Source of the DNA: Cervus elaphus
Taxonomy: Eukaryota; Chordata; Mammalia; Artiodactyla; Cervidae
Reading direction: 5' to 3'
Assembly: GCF_910594005.1 (NCBI RefSeq)
Contig: NC_057825.1
Coordinates: 45,291,037-45,355,036, forward strand
DNA length: 64,000 nucleotides
The stretch's first letter is position 1. The number at the start of each line of letters is the position of its first letter. The translations under genes and the position numbers were made by a program. The notes beneath the pieces were generated by a model, which searched no databases, was not told the origin of the DNA, and saw only the letters and a program-made list of their open reading frames with translations. This document shows, piece after piece, positions 1 to 10,700 of this stretch.

Positions 1-230
1 TGTTGATGGACATTTGGTTTGTTTCCAAGTCTTGGTTATTGTAAATAGTGCTGCTGCCAATATTGAGGTATCTTTTCAAATTCGAGTTTTCTCCAGATAT
101 ATGCCCAGGTGTTGGGATTGCTGGATCATATGGTAACTCTATTTTTAGCTTTTTAAGGAAACTCCATACTGTTTTCCATAGTGGCTGCACCCATTTACCT
201 TCCTACAACAGTGTAGGAGGGTACTACCAG
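1..230 (-). mobile_element. L1 ORF2 3' region fragment
   Basis: Reads as the antisense of the L1 ORF2 C-terminal end (context 'gctggatcatatggtaactc', then 'ggaaactccatactgttttcc'). Truncated by the window start. Confidence 0.65.
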
Positions 231-300
231 GGAATTTTCTTATAAACAACTATTACTATTTAATTTCCAGTAAATTACTTTATCCAACTAGAAAAAACCA

Positions 301-640
301 GTTCAGTTCAGTTCAGTTGCTCAGTTGTGCCCGACTTTTTGCGACCCCATGAACCACCGCATGCCAGGCCTCCCTGTCCATCACCAACTCCCAGAGTCCA
401 CCCAAACCCATGTCCATTGAGTTAGTAATGCCATCCAGCCATCTCATCCCCTATCATCCCTTTCTCCTCCTGCCCTCAATCTTTCCCAACATCAGGGTCT
501 TTTCAAATGAGTCAGCTCTTCTCATCAGGTGGCCAAAGTATTGGAGTTTCAGCTTCAGCATCAGTCACTGGAGAAGGGAATGGCAAACCACTTCAGTAAT
601 CTTGCCTTGAGAACTCCATGAACAGTATGAAAAGTCTATG
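301..640 (-). mobile_element. BovB LINE fragment with inverted 5' piece
   Basis: 301-565 is the BovB 3' end in reverse, beginning with the diagnostic GTTCAG repeats. 566-640 reads as an upstream BovB segment in the forward orientation. The two meet near 565. Confidence 0.7.
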
Positions 641-972
641 AGGCCAGGATAACTTCAAATATTTTATAATTAAATCACAGTTTCTCAACCTCTGGACTAT
701 TGATGTTTGGGACTGAATAATTCTTTGTTGTGGGGACCTGTTCTGTGCATTGCAGAATGTTTAGCAGCATCCCTGGCTGCCACCCACTAGATATTAGTAG
801 CACCCCAACAATGTCTTTGTGTTGTTAGGTTGGTGCAAGAGTAATTGTGGTTTTGTATTGTTGAACGTTGCCATTTGATATTGGAATACATTCTTAAATA
901 AATGTGTTATGTTATAATCATTTTAATGCACATTTCTCACTTTATATTTTTTTGTTAATGACATTATGTGTT

Positions 973-1172
973 GGGCTTCCCTTGTGGCTCAGCTGGTAAA
1001 GAATCTGCCTGCAATGCAGGAGACCTGGGTTTGATCCCTGGCTTGGGAAGATCCCTTGGAGAAGGGGAAAGCTACCCACTCCAGTATTCTGGCCTGGAGA
1101 ATTCCATGGACTATATAGTCCATGGGGTCACAAAGAGTCGGACACGACTGAGCGACTTTCACTTTCACTTTA
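973..1172 (+). mobile_element. Bov-tA SINE inside the mariner
   Basis: tRNA-derived head GGGCTTCCCTTGTGGCTCAG with the A/B-box region, ending GAGTCGGACACGACTGAGCG. Near full length and ruminant-specific. Confidence 0.9.
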
Positions 1173-1229
1173 TTACTTGCTATTTATTTTATATTTATTT
1201 TAGACTATAGAAATTTAAAAAAAGCAAAT

Positions 1230-2095
1230 TTGATCAGTTTTTTTTTTAAATTTGAGTTAAAAATGGGTTGTACAGCAGTGGAGACAACTCAGAACATCAA
1301 TGCATATGGCCCACGTATTGCTAATAAACATACAGTGCAGTGGTGGTTCAAGACGTTTTGCAAAGGAGAGGATAGCCTTGAAGATGAGGCGTGCAGCAGC
1401 CTGCCATTAGAAGTTGACAATGACCAACTGAGAAGAATCATCAAAGCCAATCTCACAACCACACGAGAAGTTACCAAAGAAATGACTCTCAGCCAGTCTA
1501 TGGTTGTTTGGCATTTGAAGCAAATTGGAAAGGTGAAAAAAGCTTGACAAACTGGTGTGTCATGAGCAAATCAAAAAAATTGTCATTTGAAGTATTGTCT
1601 TCTCTTAGTTTATGCAGCAACAACAAACCATTTCTCAATCAGACTGTGACATGCAGCAAAAAGTGAATTTTATGTGATAACCAGTGACAATCAGCTCAAT
1701 GGTGCTCGGTGGCCTGCTGCCCATCTAACCCACTACAGTTTTCTGAATCCCGGTGAAACCATTACATCTGAGAATATGTTCAGCAAATTGATAAGAGGCA
1801 CTGAAAACTGCCTTTGGTCAACAGAAAAGGCCCAATTCTTCTCCAGGACAATGCCTGCCTGCACGTTGCACAACCAACCCTTTGAAAGTTGAAAGAATTG
1901 GACTAGGAAGTTTTGCCTCATTTGCCAAATTCACTTGACCTCTAGCCAACTGACCACCACTTCTTTGAGCATCTCGACAACTTTTTGCAGGAAAAATGCT
2001 TCCACAACCAGCAAGATGCAGGAAATGCTTTCCAAAACTTCACTGAATCCCAAAGCACAGATTTTTATGCTGCAGGAATAAACAAACTTATTTCT
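1230..2095 (+). pseudogene. Decayed mariner transposase
   Basis: 1230-1547 is still open for about 105 codons and carries the N-terminal helix-turn-helix part, with TVQWWFKTFCKGEDSLEDE and VDNDQLRRII recognisable from Hsmar1/SETMAR-type transposase. Downstream, 1674-1892 keeps HYSFLNPGETITSE. Stops and frameshifts follow, and the catalytic DDD region is not intact. Non-functional as a transposase; the residual DNA-binding part is likely just slow decay. Confidence 0.8.
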
Positions 2096-2869
2096 CATAG
2101 GCAAAAATGTGTTGATTGTAATCGTTCCTATTTTGATTAATAAAGATATTTTGAGCCTAGTTATAATGATTTAAAATTCATGGTCCAAAACCACAACTAC
2201 TTTTTCATCAACCTAATATTATTACACTTTCTGATCTATCTGGGCATGTAATGTCCTCTGTTTGGTTCTGGCATTGGCTAATAATGTTATTTTTGCTAAA
2301 TGTCTCCTTGGGGATTAAATTGCCCCCATTGAGAACCACTGAAATGGACCCACTAACTTTGCTATGTTCTTTTCCTCCAAAATCAGCGTATGTGACAGGT
2401 AATTTTTTACTCTTATTAGAACTTATTTTCAGTTTATTATAAGAGAGTAAGGTTTTGAAACATAATTTTGATAAAACATTATCAAAATTTGGTAATATAT
2501 TACTATTCTTATCTTCTTTTTAAGTTTTCTGCTTCTGATCAGACAACTAGAAACAACTAGACAACCAGAAAGCTGCAGAGCAGTGTCACTACCAAGTGGT
2601 GAGAACTAAATGAAGGAAAATGGACCTAGTTTGGAGTGACATCTAGGAGTTTTCCGCCTTTTATGACTCTCCAGAGTCATAGAGTCACAGAATTTCACAT
2701 CTGGTAACATCTTCTCATCAACATTAATTTCCAGCACTTTGTTCTATTACAAAAGCCAAAAAAGATTAATTCATGAATTCAACAAATAGTTCTCAACTCA
2801 ACTAAGAAGCTGGTACCAAGCCCCTGCCTTTAAGGACAGACAGTGAGAAATTGAGATCCTTATTCAGCC

Positions 2870-3300
2870 CCATTCACTTCAACTTGTGTCTCCTGAAGCC
2901 CATCTTGGAAAATGGAAACTACACCTTTCCAGTCACTGAAGCCAAAAATCCACGGAGTCATCCTCAAATCCTCTCCTTCACACATCCCAATTCAATACAG
3001 TTCTTTTGACTCTCCTTTCAAAATATGAATATATTCAGACTTTGAATACTTCTAAGACTACCACTACTATCCCTGGATTAATGTAGAGTCTCCTAATACA
3101 TCTCTCCTTTTCTGATCATGCTTCCCAGTCTAGTCTCATCATAACACCTAGAGTGATCCTGTTATAAGTTGAAGTCGGGTCAAGTCATCTTGTCTGATTT
3201 CAAACACTTGGCTCCCAAACTCACTGAGAAAACACGTCAAAGCATTTTCAACAGCCTAGAGTAAGGCCCTATATTATCCACCCGCTTTGTTGCTATAACT
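2870..3300 (+). mobile_element. Ancient LINE remnant (L2-like)
   Basis: Resembles the conserved 3' coding part of old mammalian LINEs ('agagtgatcctgttataagt ... caagtcatcttgtctgattt'). Strongly diverged, so the family is uncertain. Confidence 0.4.
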
Positions 3301-3452
3301 GACTTCCATGGTATAAGTATTCCCATTATGGCGAATTTCAAGCTACCAGTGATTGTCACAGGTTATGAAGTTGTGAAGACATTTGCCATAGCACATCATT
3401 ATACAGTATTTTCATTATGCAAATACCATTGATATAAATAATCTCAAGAGCA

Positions 3453-3664
3453 TGAAAGTGAAAGCTGAAAGTATTAGTCATTCAATCATGTCCGACTTTT
3501 TGTGATCCCATGGACTATAGCCTACCAGGCTCCTCTGTCCATGGGATTTTCCAGGCAAGAACACTGGAGTGGGTTGCCATTTCCTTCTTCAGAGGATCTT
3601 CCTGACCCAGGGATCCAACCCGGGTCTCCCACTTTGTAGGCAGAGGCTTTACTGTCTGAGCCAC
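3453..3664 (-). mobile_element. Bov-tA SINE
   Basis: Reverse-oriented Bov-tA: GAAAGTGAAAG start, the 'tggactatagcctaccaggc' block, and the complement of the tRNA head ('ctgtctgagccacc') at the end. Confidence 0.85.
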
Positions 3665-4082
3665 CAACAGCATAGATAATACTAAAATGAAGTAATTAAG
3701 AAGTGATAATTTTGAGTATTTATTACCTTTGTTTTTCATATAATTTATTTACTTAATAGTAAGTTTACATAATTTAATTTTTTAATAATGACTATGTTTG
3801 ACAACCAGCTTGCAAAATTCTTGAAAAGTTAACAATTGGCTACCAGGAATCAGTTGAACTGGCTCTAACTCATAGTGTAAATAGAGCACCAAACCTGCAC
3901 TTGCCTACAGGTCTTTATTTTTCCATTTTCTTAGAAAGGTCATCTCCCAAATACTTGCAAGTACTTCCTCCTTCATTTCTTTCAGGTTTTTTATTGAATG
4001 TTACATTCTAGGTATCACCTTCCTCAATCACCCTATCTAAAATTGTACCATCCCTTGATTCCCTTCTCCAATATCCATATTC

Positions 4083-4264
4083 ATTTATTTTTATTTATTT
4101 ATTTTTCTGTGCCAGGTCTTAGTTGTGGCATGTGGGATCTTTTAGTTGCAGCTGGTGAACTCTTAGCTGAAGCACATGGGATCTAGTTCCCTGACCAGGG
4201 ATCAAACCCTGGCCCCCTGCATTGGGAGCATGGAGTCTTAGCCAGTGGACCACCTGGAAAGTGC
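4083..4264 (-). mobile_element. CHR-type tRNA SINE
   Basis: TTTATT-rich tail, then 'ccaggtcttagttgtggcat' and the reversed tRNA head 'cttagccagtggaccacc'. An old cetartiodactyl SINE family. Confidence 0.75.
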
Positions 4265-4309
4265 CCTAGATTCATTTTTAACCTTACCACTTATCACTGT
4301 ACTATATAA

Positions 4310-4475
4310 CCTTTCTCTGACTTGTTATTTACTCCCAGTGTTCTGCATTAAATTCAAAGTTCAATAAAAGTAGATATTTTGGTAGAATTTGCTCCCTCTC
4401 AAATCATTAGCACTTAGGTCTGTGACCAGCAATTACTGGGACCTCAATATAATGTTGTTGAATGAATGGATCAGT
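4310..4475 (+). mobile_element. Possible L2 3' end
   Basis: Ends in TGTTGTTGAATGAATGGA, close to the L2 3' terminus. Short and diverged. Confidence 0.35.
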
Positions 4476-5334
4476 ATCAACTTTTCCTTTATTTTACTTC
4501 CTTTCCTGATTCTAACTGCCTAATAGTTAATGGTATGCTTTTATGTGAAAGAAATGGCGTCTTTCCAACCCACAGGTACCAACTTTACCTTCCCCTACAC
4601 TGTTTGAGTTGTTAACCATAATCATGTGTTACTTTTTAAATTAAAAAAATTTTTAATAGAAATAAGTGACAAGTAGTGAAAAGGAATTTATGGGTTTCTG
4701 TTCCTCTTACTTTGGATGTGTTTTGTGAGACAATGTGAACCAGTAAAAAGAACACAAACATGGGTTCTAAATTGACTCAACTACTGTGGGGCCATAGGTA
4801 CCTGTGCTAAATGTACCTGATAGAGGGAGCAACAGTGGAATCTGAAAAAGACTCCTTCACAGGGTTGCTTTAAGAATTCAGTGAAACATTGTACGGAAAA
4901 GTCTCTAACTGCCTGCTATCTAGCAGGCAGACACTCAATACTAATTTACTTACACTTCCTTATTCATATCCCACTCCAAGGCTTGAAGCCTGTTTGATTC
5001 CAACAAATGAACACAATGAAAAAAGGATTAGAAATATGCCAAACCTTTGTTCTGAATTTGATTCTTAAAATACAGAGATCAAACATAATCATCTGCTCCT
5101 GTCACTTCTTCTTGCACTTTTTGGCTAACTTTAGGCAAAAATAATGGGCTAAATATTTACATCTGATTCACTATGGTGAGACAAATACGACTTCGTAAGG
5201 GCTATGATTTAAACACGGGATTAAAACAGCCAAAGAAGGGGTCAGCAATAATTCGACCTTTACAATCCACAAAGTGCTTTATGGGTCGCACTGCTCCTTC
5301 ACATCCGTTTGATTCTTACATGGATGAGAGGCAT

Positions 5335-5420
5335 GAATTGGTGAGAAAGAAACTGAGGCCCAAAGAGGTGAAGTGACTTGCCCAAGATCACAATCTGAGC
5401 AAACGCAGGTCTTAGGACCA
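5335..5420 (+). mobile_element. MIR SINE core
   Basis: 'gaaactgaggcccaaagagg' followed by 'tgaagtgacttgcccaagat' is the conserved MIR core. An old mammalian repeat. Confidence 0.75.
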
Positions 5421-6649
5421 GTCAGTTTTTATTCCTATTATTCTGTCATCTAAAAAAAAAAAAGAAAAAATCAGTGACCTGTTTGTGCTAAGAGCCGAAA
5501 ACATGGAGGGAAAATTTTTTTTAAAGTTTTTATGGTAATAGAATGGAACTATTCCAAGTGATCAGTGTGTATATCATGTATATTATACAACTTGGTTTGA
5601 TATGATTCAGTTAGGCAATGAATAAAAATTTTAGGTCTGAAAGGAATCCAGTATCATTTTGGTACATCTAGTGGAAGGCGAGGGAGTTATGTTTCAGTCC
5701 ATTGTGAGAATTTGCTGCAGAAAATTGCGATTTAATAAACCATTTATCAACCTCTTGGTGGCACAATGGGCCTACTAAATTTGGTGGGCTGCTTGCTATT
5801 TCTTCAGCAAAGAACAATCAGTAAAGTACTTGATGGGCACTTGGGGACAAGACAGGCAACCATGTGAAGGGCCACGTGCATGTGGTATTTTCATAGAAAA
5901 TACTATTTGGTGATGATGAAGTATGCAAAGGGCTGCTATGCTGAAAGAAAAAACCTAGGGTAGGGGAAGATCAAGGGTGGTTGGCATGGAAGCTTACCCA
6001 GCAAAAACACGCGATGTTAAGCCAATTACAGGGATTACATAGTGTCTTAGTTTTTAGGAAGGATTCCTTGTTGAAGAGGCCACATTCAGCCTGGGGAGAC
6101 ATCGAGGTAAATTTGAAAGACTTGACCACGAACTATTAGGTACCTTTTCTACATCTCTGAGAAAATTACGAGGCGAAGAGTGCGCGCCCCACACCCCACC
6201 TCAAGTTCTCAACATTCTGGTCCCCAAACCAGGCATTTAAAATGGATTAGAGAGGTCTGGGGCCTACAGTTGGCCTCCACTGAGGTCTTTTTGCTCCTTT
6301 TTTCCACCCCACCCTTCCCCGATGAAAAACACAGCTGGGTGTGCCCTCTCTTTTAGGAGCGCAGCCCCCATCTGAGGGGGGCGGGCCCGGATCCCGGCGG
6401 GCTCAGGCCCCGCAAGTTGGCGGGACCCAGCGGGGGCGGGCCAGCGCGGGTCTGAGAGAAGCCGAGAGAATGCTGGCTGGCGCGCGCCGCGCTCAAACTC
6501 GCGCCTCCACTAGCTCACGAGCTGCGCCCCACTCCCTCCGTCACCAAAGGCGCCCAGCCAATGAGCGGGCCGGAAAGGCCGGGCCTGCGGGCTAAGCAAT
6601 GGGAGGGGGAGCTGCGGGAGGGGGCGGGAAGTCGAGGGCGGGCCAAGTT

Positions 6650-6674
6650 TGATTGACAGCTCGTTGTAACCAAT
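6650..6674 (+). promoter_or_regulatory. TALE decamer + CCAAT box, module 1
   Basis: TGATTGACAG (6650-6659) is an exact match to the PBX-PREP/MEIS composite decamer. CCAAT follows at 6670-6674, 20 bp start to start. NF-Y and TALE factors are known to co-occupy such pairs. Function at this site is inferred. Confidence 0.6.
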
Positions 6675-6860
6675 CCTCCGCACGGCTTCTCTTAGCTCTC
6701 CTCTCTGCTCGGCTCAACTCTTCGTCCCACCTCCTTCTCCTCCACCCCCCTCCTCGTTCCTTTGCGACCCGCCCCACTTCCCCTCCCCCATTCTGCGGGC
6801 AAATCGCTGCTGGAAAGAGGCGGGGGCCGAAGCAGCGGGCTTGTGTGGCGCCTTGAAGTG

Positions 6861-6884
6861 GGATTGACAGGCAGCCTGGCCAAT
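6861..6884 (+). promoter_or_regulatory. TALE decamer-like + CCAAT box, module 2
   Basis: GGATTGACAG (6861-6870) matches 9 of 10 decamer bases. CCAAT follows at 6880-6884, 19 bp start to start, nearly the same geometry as the module 211 bp upstream. Confidence 0.5.
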
Positions 6885-6922
6885 AGAAGGTACGCTGATG
6901 GCGCGGCTGTGGCTGGAACCAG

Positions 6923-6938
6923 CCAATGGGCGGGCGGG
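6923..6938 (+). promoter_or_regulatory. CCAAT box next to GC boxes
   Basis: CCAAT at 6923-6927 runs directly into GGGCGGGCGGG. This NF-Y plus Sp1 pair is the one closest to the likely start region and is a good candidate for the core proximal element. Confidence 0.55.
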
Positions 6939-7000
6939 CTGGGGGCGGAGGCCCAGGTTCCAAACGCTCCGCGGCGCCATGGGCTGAAAACTCAACCGAG

Positions 7001-7054
7001 ATGGAATCTCCCAGTCTGAACCGGTTTCAACCGGTTCCGAGTTTGAGGCACTAG
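7001..7054 (+). other. Possible upstream ORF, 17 codons, in XPO1 5' leader
   Basis: The ATG at 7001 has G at -3 and G at +4, a strong context, and reads 17 codons to a TAG at 7052. A shorter ATG-GGC-TGA sits just upstream at 6979-6987 in an ideal GCGCCATGG context. Both matter only if transcription starts upstream of them, which the sequence cannot show. Confidence 0.35.
7019..7036. promoter_or_regulatory. Paired AACCGGTT palindromes
   Basis: Two perfect AACCGGTT palindromes, at 7019-7026 and 7029-7036, are spaced 10 bp start to start. AACCGGTT is the core recognised by grainyhead/CP2 factors (GRHL, TFCP2, UBP1), whose oligomers favour tandem sites one helical turn apart. They sit in or just upstream of the 5' UTR. 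Confidence 0.55.
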
Positions 7055-7742
7055 GAGGAGGGGGAGAAGCGGCTGCAGCGGCCGCGGCAGGAGCAGCGGG
7101 AGCTACAGCATCAGCAAGAGCAACAGTAGCTACAGCCCGGGCGGCGGTGCCTGTTCCAGTCTTTGCTGCTGCAGTCCGTGCAACCACCCAGAGGGGGAGG
7201 GGGGAACCACCAGTCGCTGAGGAGCAGGAGAAGGGGGGAAAGTTTAGGCGAGCCTGGGTGGGGGGGGGGCCAGCGCCGGAGCCGCGTGAGAGAGGGAGCC
7301 GTATTTTGGTAGGGGGAAATCGGACTGCAACTGGCAGCAGAGCGTCCCCCGGCCTTGTGGACTCTACAGCCCCTACTCCTGCCGCTCCTGCTGCCGCCTG
7401 TGGCTGGAGGGTCCCCCTGGGGCTGAATCTTTGGGACTTGACCCCGTTCCCCTCCCCCTTCCCTCACTCCCCAGCCAGGCGGGAGCATTTATCCACAGAT
7501 TAATTCCCCTTCTTTTTGGGGGGGGCGGGTGAGTGTGCGTGTCGGGGGGAGGTGTCCCTGAAATAGTAAATATTGTTGAGCCTTTTTTTTTTTTGCCCTT
7601 ATCCTCTTCGTTTGTAAATTTCTTTTTTAAGGTGGGAAAACTGTGAAACCCACCTTGATTTTCCTCCCCTCTTCCCCCTCCCCGTCCTCCCTTGCCCTAA
7701 TACCCCGACAAGGAAGGAAGAAGCAGTTGGTTCAATCTCTGG

Positions 7743-10700
7743 GTAAGTCGACTGTGTCTTCGGGGCCGAGGGTCGGGCGGCGGCGCGGCTGGGCGGGAGG
7801 AGGCTGGCGTGGGGCGCGGCGGCGGCGGCCGCGGGAGGCGAGCCGGGGAGGCGGCGGCGGGCCCACAGCAGAGCTTGAGATTGAATGGAGCCGCTTCTGT
7901 TGCTGGGGGATGGAGGCGGGGAGGCGGCCGCGGGAGGGGAGCGCTGGCTGGGTCATTCGCGTGTGCGGGGAGCGGTGGAGGAAGGCAAGGAGCGAGATAG
8001 TGAAGTGGGGCCCGGCGCGGGGGTGGAAGGGCTTCCCCCAGCCCACTGGGCTGGGGAGAAGTTGGGGGAGATTTCAGGAACATTTCTGTAAATTATTAGG
8101 AGTGGAAGTTTCCAGAAATATTTAGTGCAGCAGCATTGAAACGTCCGCCTGCATCACGTGGCCTTTCGGTGGAGAGCTTGGGATCGCGGGAGGGAGGGGC
8201 TGTGGAGTCCTTGCTCTTCCTGCAGGTAAACTCAGAATCTCTGGGTTTTTTACGAGTAGAATTAGGAGAAGGAAAGGTTAGTTGATTTTTCAGGGATCTG
8301 CAGATGAGGTTCCGTGCTGTAGCTTGTTTGGGGGACTTGGGTGTGTTAAAAGTGATCGACTCATTTACTGCTGGCATTGTACGGTAGGTGATAACCTGAT
8401 TCTCCTTTATTCCGATGCCTGAGTTTGGGGTGGGTGGGAGGAGATGGTGTGCTGGAGGAAGTATTAAACGATTTGCCCATCGCGGACCTCCTCTGATCAC
8501 GCAGAGGCCATGCTGCATAGAGAATGGGGCGGTGAACTTCAGGCGCCTGGTCTAAATGCCTCCTCCGAGTATGGGCGGGGTGAGAGCGTGCTCCAGTCTG
8601 CTATAGTTAGAAGTGCTGCACTTCGCTTCGGCTGGGAAGAGAGGGGGAGGGCGGGCCTTAGTGAGGTGTGTTTCTACTGAATGAAGCAGGCAGTTGCTCA
8701 CACACCTAAAGTAGCAGTTTTTCCTTGTAGAGACTTGCTTTTTTGACCTACTATGTAGTTATCATAAAGCAGCGGTTATGATTTTCTGGTTTGGGGATGG
8801 GAACCCGCAGTGTGTAGTTGCCTGCCTCTTCAGTTTGAAGTGGCAGTGGAGGTATTTTGGTAGTCACTTCTGGAGTCACCACATGGCTGGTTAATACTTT
8901 ATATTTACTATACTGTGAGTGGAATTTAGGATTGGATGTCTCAAGAAGAAAAGGCTTTTGTGGTCTCTTACCTCTCCCTCTATGGCTTTTTGCTATCTGC
9001 CTGATTGTATATCTTAAGCGTGTGGGACACTGCTGTTAGTGGAAAGAATGTTTTGGAAGCTATTTGATTTGGGAGACTAAATGTGCTTGGCATTGACCAG
9101 AAAGCCGCCATTTCTGTACTACTTACAGTTCAAGAATAGGTAGGTCATTTCGAAGATAGCACCTAGTTTTAAGGGTGGCATTCCCTGCTGTATTTAACAC
9201 AGTCTTCTATTCTGAACCTGATTTTTTCGCAGGAGTTTGTTTCAAAGGAATTTGTAAGGACAATGTACTTAAAAACTTTTTAAGAGTCACTTTTTTTTGG
9301 TTTTGGCTATTGCATTGTGTTAGGACTAAGGAGAATAAAAGTTCGTTCAGTATTTAACACCTCCCCCCCATCGAAAACTTTTGATGTGTAGAGATATCTT
9401 GGTTCTTTGTGGACTTTGCTTTTCAGCCTCAAATTTTTAAGATTGCTCTGATTTTTAAAATTATGGCACTCGAATGGGGGGAATTTACATTTGACATTTG
9501 TACAGTATATATATTTTTATTAGTATTTAGATCAGATAGTGTGTCCAGTATTTTGTATTTGAAATACATTTAATAACTACTGTAGAAATTTTTGAAATCT
9601 CACCACTGTCAATAGTAGATGGAAAGACTTAATAATTCTTAAATTCATAATTCCTCAACTTCTACGTTATATCTAACCTAACTGATTGATCCTTCAGACT
9701 TTTACTTTGTTGTAGCTGACATCATTAAATAAAACATTTGAGTTAAAAACTTAAATTGCTGCCGTTATTAAGAACGTTTTTAAACTGTTGTAAAATACCT
9801 AAGAAATAAGCCTTTTTCCTAACAAGCTAGTTTGTTCAGATACAGTGTAATCCGGTTAGCCACCCCGTTTCCTGGTCTTGGAAGGTTAAAAAGAGGGGGA
9901 GAAGTAGAGACGACCATATGACCTTGTTGGGTCTAAGTATTGTAAACCAGGAGTGCTTAACCCAAGGTTTCATGCGTGGCTTTCTGAGTATCCTGAATCG
10001 TCTGTCTGTGATTGTATACGAAGTTGTAATTTTTTTTTTTTTAATTGGCAAGAGCTGTCCTGTTCCGTTGATGTGAGGCATCTTGACCCAAAAAAGGTTG
10101 AGTACTGATTTAGCCAGACTTAAGCATCACTGACTTGGAAGAAAAGTAAAGGGAAAGATTTTTTGTAATGTTAGACAATAAAAATGTGCACATGTGCCAG
10201 CCCCTTGGAATAGAATCCTCTTAAAAGGATACCATTGCATATGAACCAGTAGATTGCAGCCAGTACATTATTTGAAGAAGCTCCTTTTTCTGTTACGATA
10301 GAATTTGTTTTTTTTTGCAGGGTGGGTTGCCAGGGGATAGTTAGCAAGCTTTTTGCTTTGCTAGCGAATACCTGGACATTTTTCTAAAACATCTTTAGAT
10401 ATTACTATGAAGTTTTTTCTTCTAGACCATATATGTTCAAGGAGCTTGTGCACTTGTAATTTAAACCCCCACGTTTATTCAAAGAAGAAACAAATGTAGA
10501 TGGTTTCATTGTATGTAGAAGCTTAAATTCTATAGAAGTTAAGGGTATGAGATCTGTTAGACTTGTGGTTCCTGCAAATCATTGCTATATATAGGAAAAC
10601 TTCGATACTACATTTAGTTTTTAAGTGTCTTCGATATGTTTTGAAAATTAAAGTAGCATGAAATAAGGAAAGTGAACTTTTACTGAGCTAAAAGGCCCTG

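Larger units (their letters stand above)
825..2216 (+). mobile_element. Mariner (Hsmar1-like) element
   Basis: Inverted termini TTAGGTTGGTGCAAGAGTAA (825-) and, reversed at the far end, TTAGGTTGATGAAAAAGTAG (to 2216), with TA following at 2217. Internal sequence encodes a decayed mariner transposase. A Bov-tA SINE sits in the 5' untranslated part. Confidence 0.85.
678..2341 (-). mobile_element. MER5-like hAT (Charlie) element, split by a mariner insertion
   Basis: 678-824 and about 2285-2341 match the two ends of MER5A in reverse, with terminal CAGTTTCTCAAC and GTTGAGAACCACTG-like ends (here TTGAGAACCACTG). The mariner at 825-2216 lies between. The DNA from 2217 to 2284 is poorly matched. 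Confidence 0.7.
2342..6329. other. Upstream intergenic DNA
   Basis: Apart from the repeats listed separately, 2342-2869, 3665-4082, 4476-5334 and 5421-6329 show no gene or RNA I recognise. The last 150 bp grade into the CpG island. Confidence 0.6.
6960..7742 (+). other. XPO1: XPO1 exon 1, noncoding 5' UTR (approximate)
   Basis: The first coding exon begins only 6 nt before the ATG, so a separate 5' UTR exon must lie upstream, inside the CpG island. The best donor is CTGG|GTAAGTCG at 7743. A second good donor, CGG|GTGAGT, lies at 7529, and a pyrimidine-rich acceptor (TTTTTTAAG) ends at 7631, so a 103-bp intron inside this exon is possible. The transcription start is not visible in the sequence; about 6960-7030 is an inference from the end of the CCAAT/GC-box cluster. 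With 24 coding exons, one noncoding exon gives 25 in total. Confidence 0.6.
6330..8040. promoter_or_regulatory. XPO1: CpG-island promoter of XPO1
   Basis: A sharp GC- and CpG-rich block in an otherwise AT-rich window, with no TATA box near the expected start. It contains CCAAT boxes at 6558, 6670, 6880 and 6923 (all on the + strand) and GC boxes, for example at 6621-6628, 6635-6641 and 6928-6938. GGCGGGAA at 6622-6629 also fits an E2F site. Published work on human CRM1 describes control through NF-Y and Sp1, which fits this CCAAT plus GC-box layout. Many long open frames on both strands here come from low stop-codon density and are not genes. Confidence 0.9.

Noticed and set aside
6341..8125. 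Many 60-160-codon open frames on both strands in the CpG island
   Set aside because: Low stop-codon density in GC-rich DNA. Compositions are Pro/Ala/Arg/Gly-rich, frames overlap on both strands, and none has splice support or a family match.
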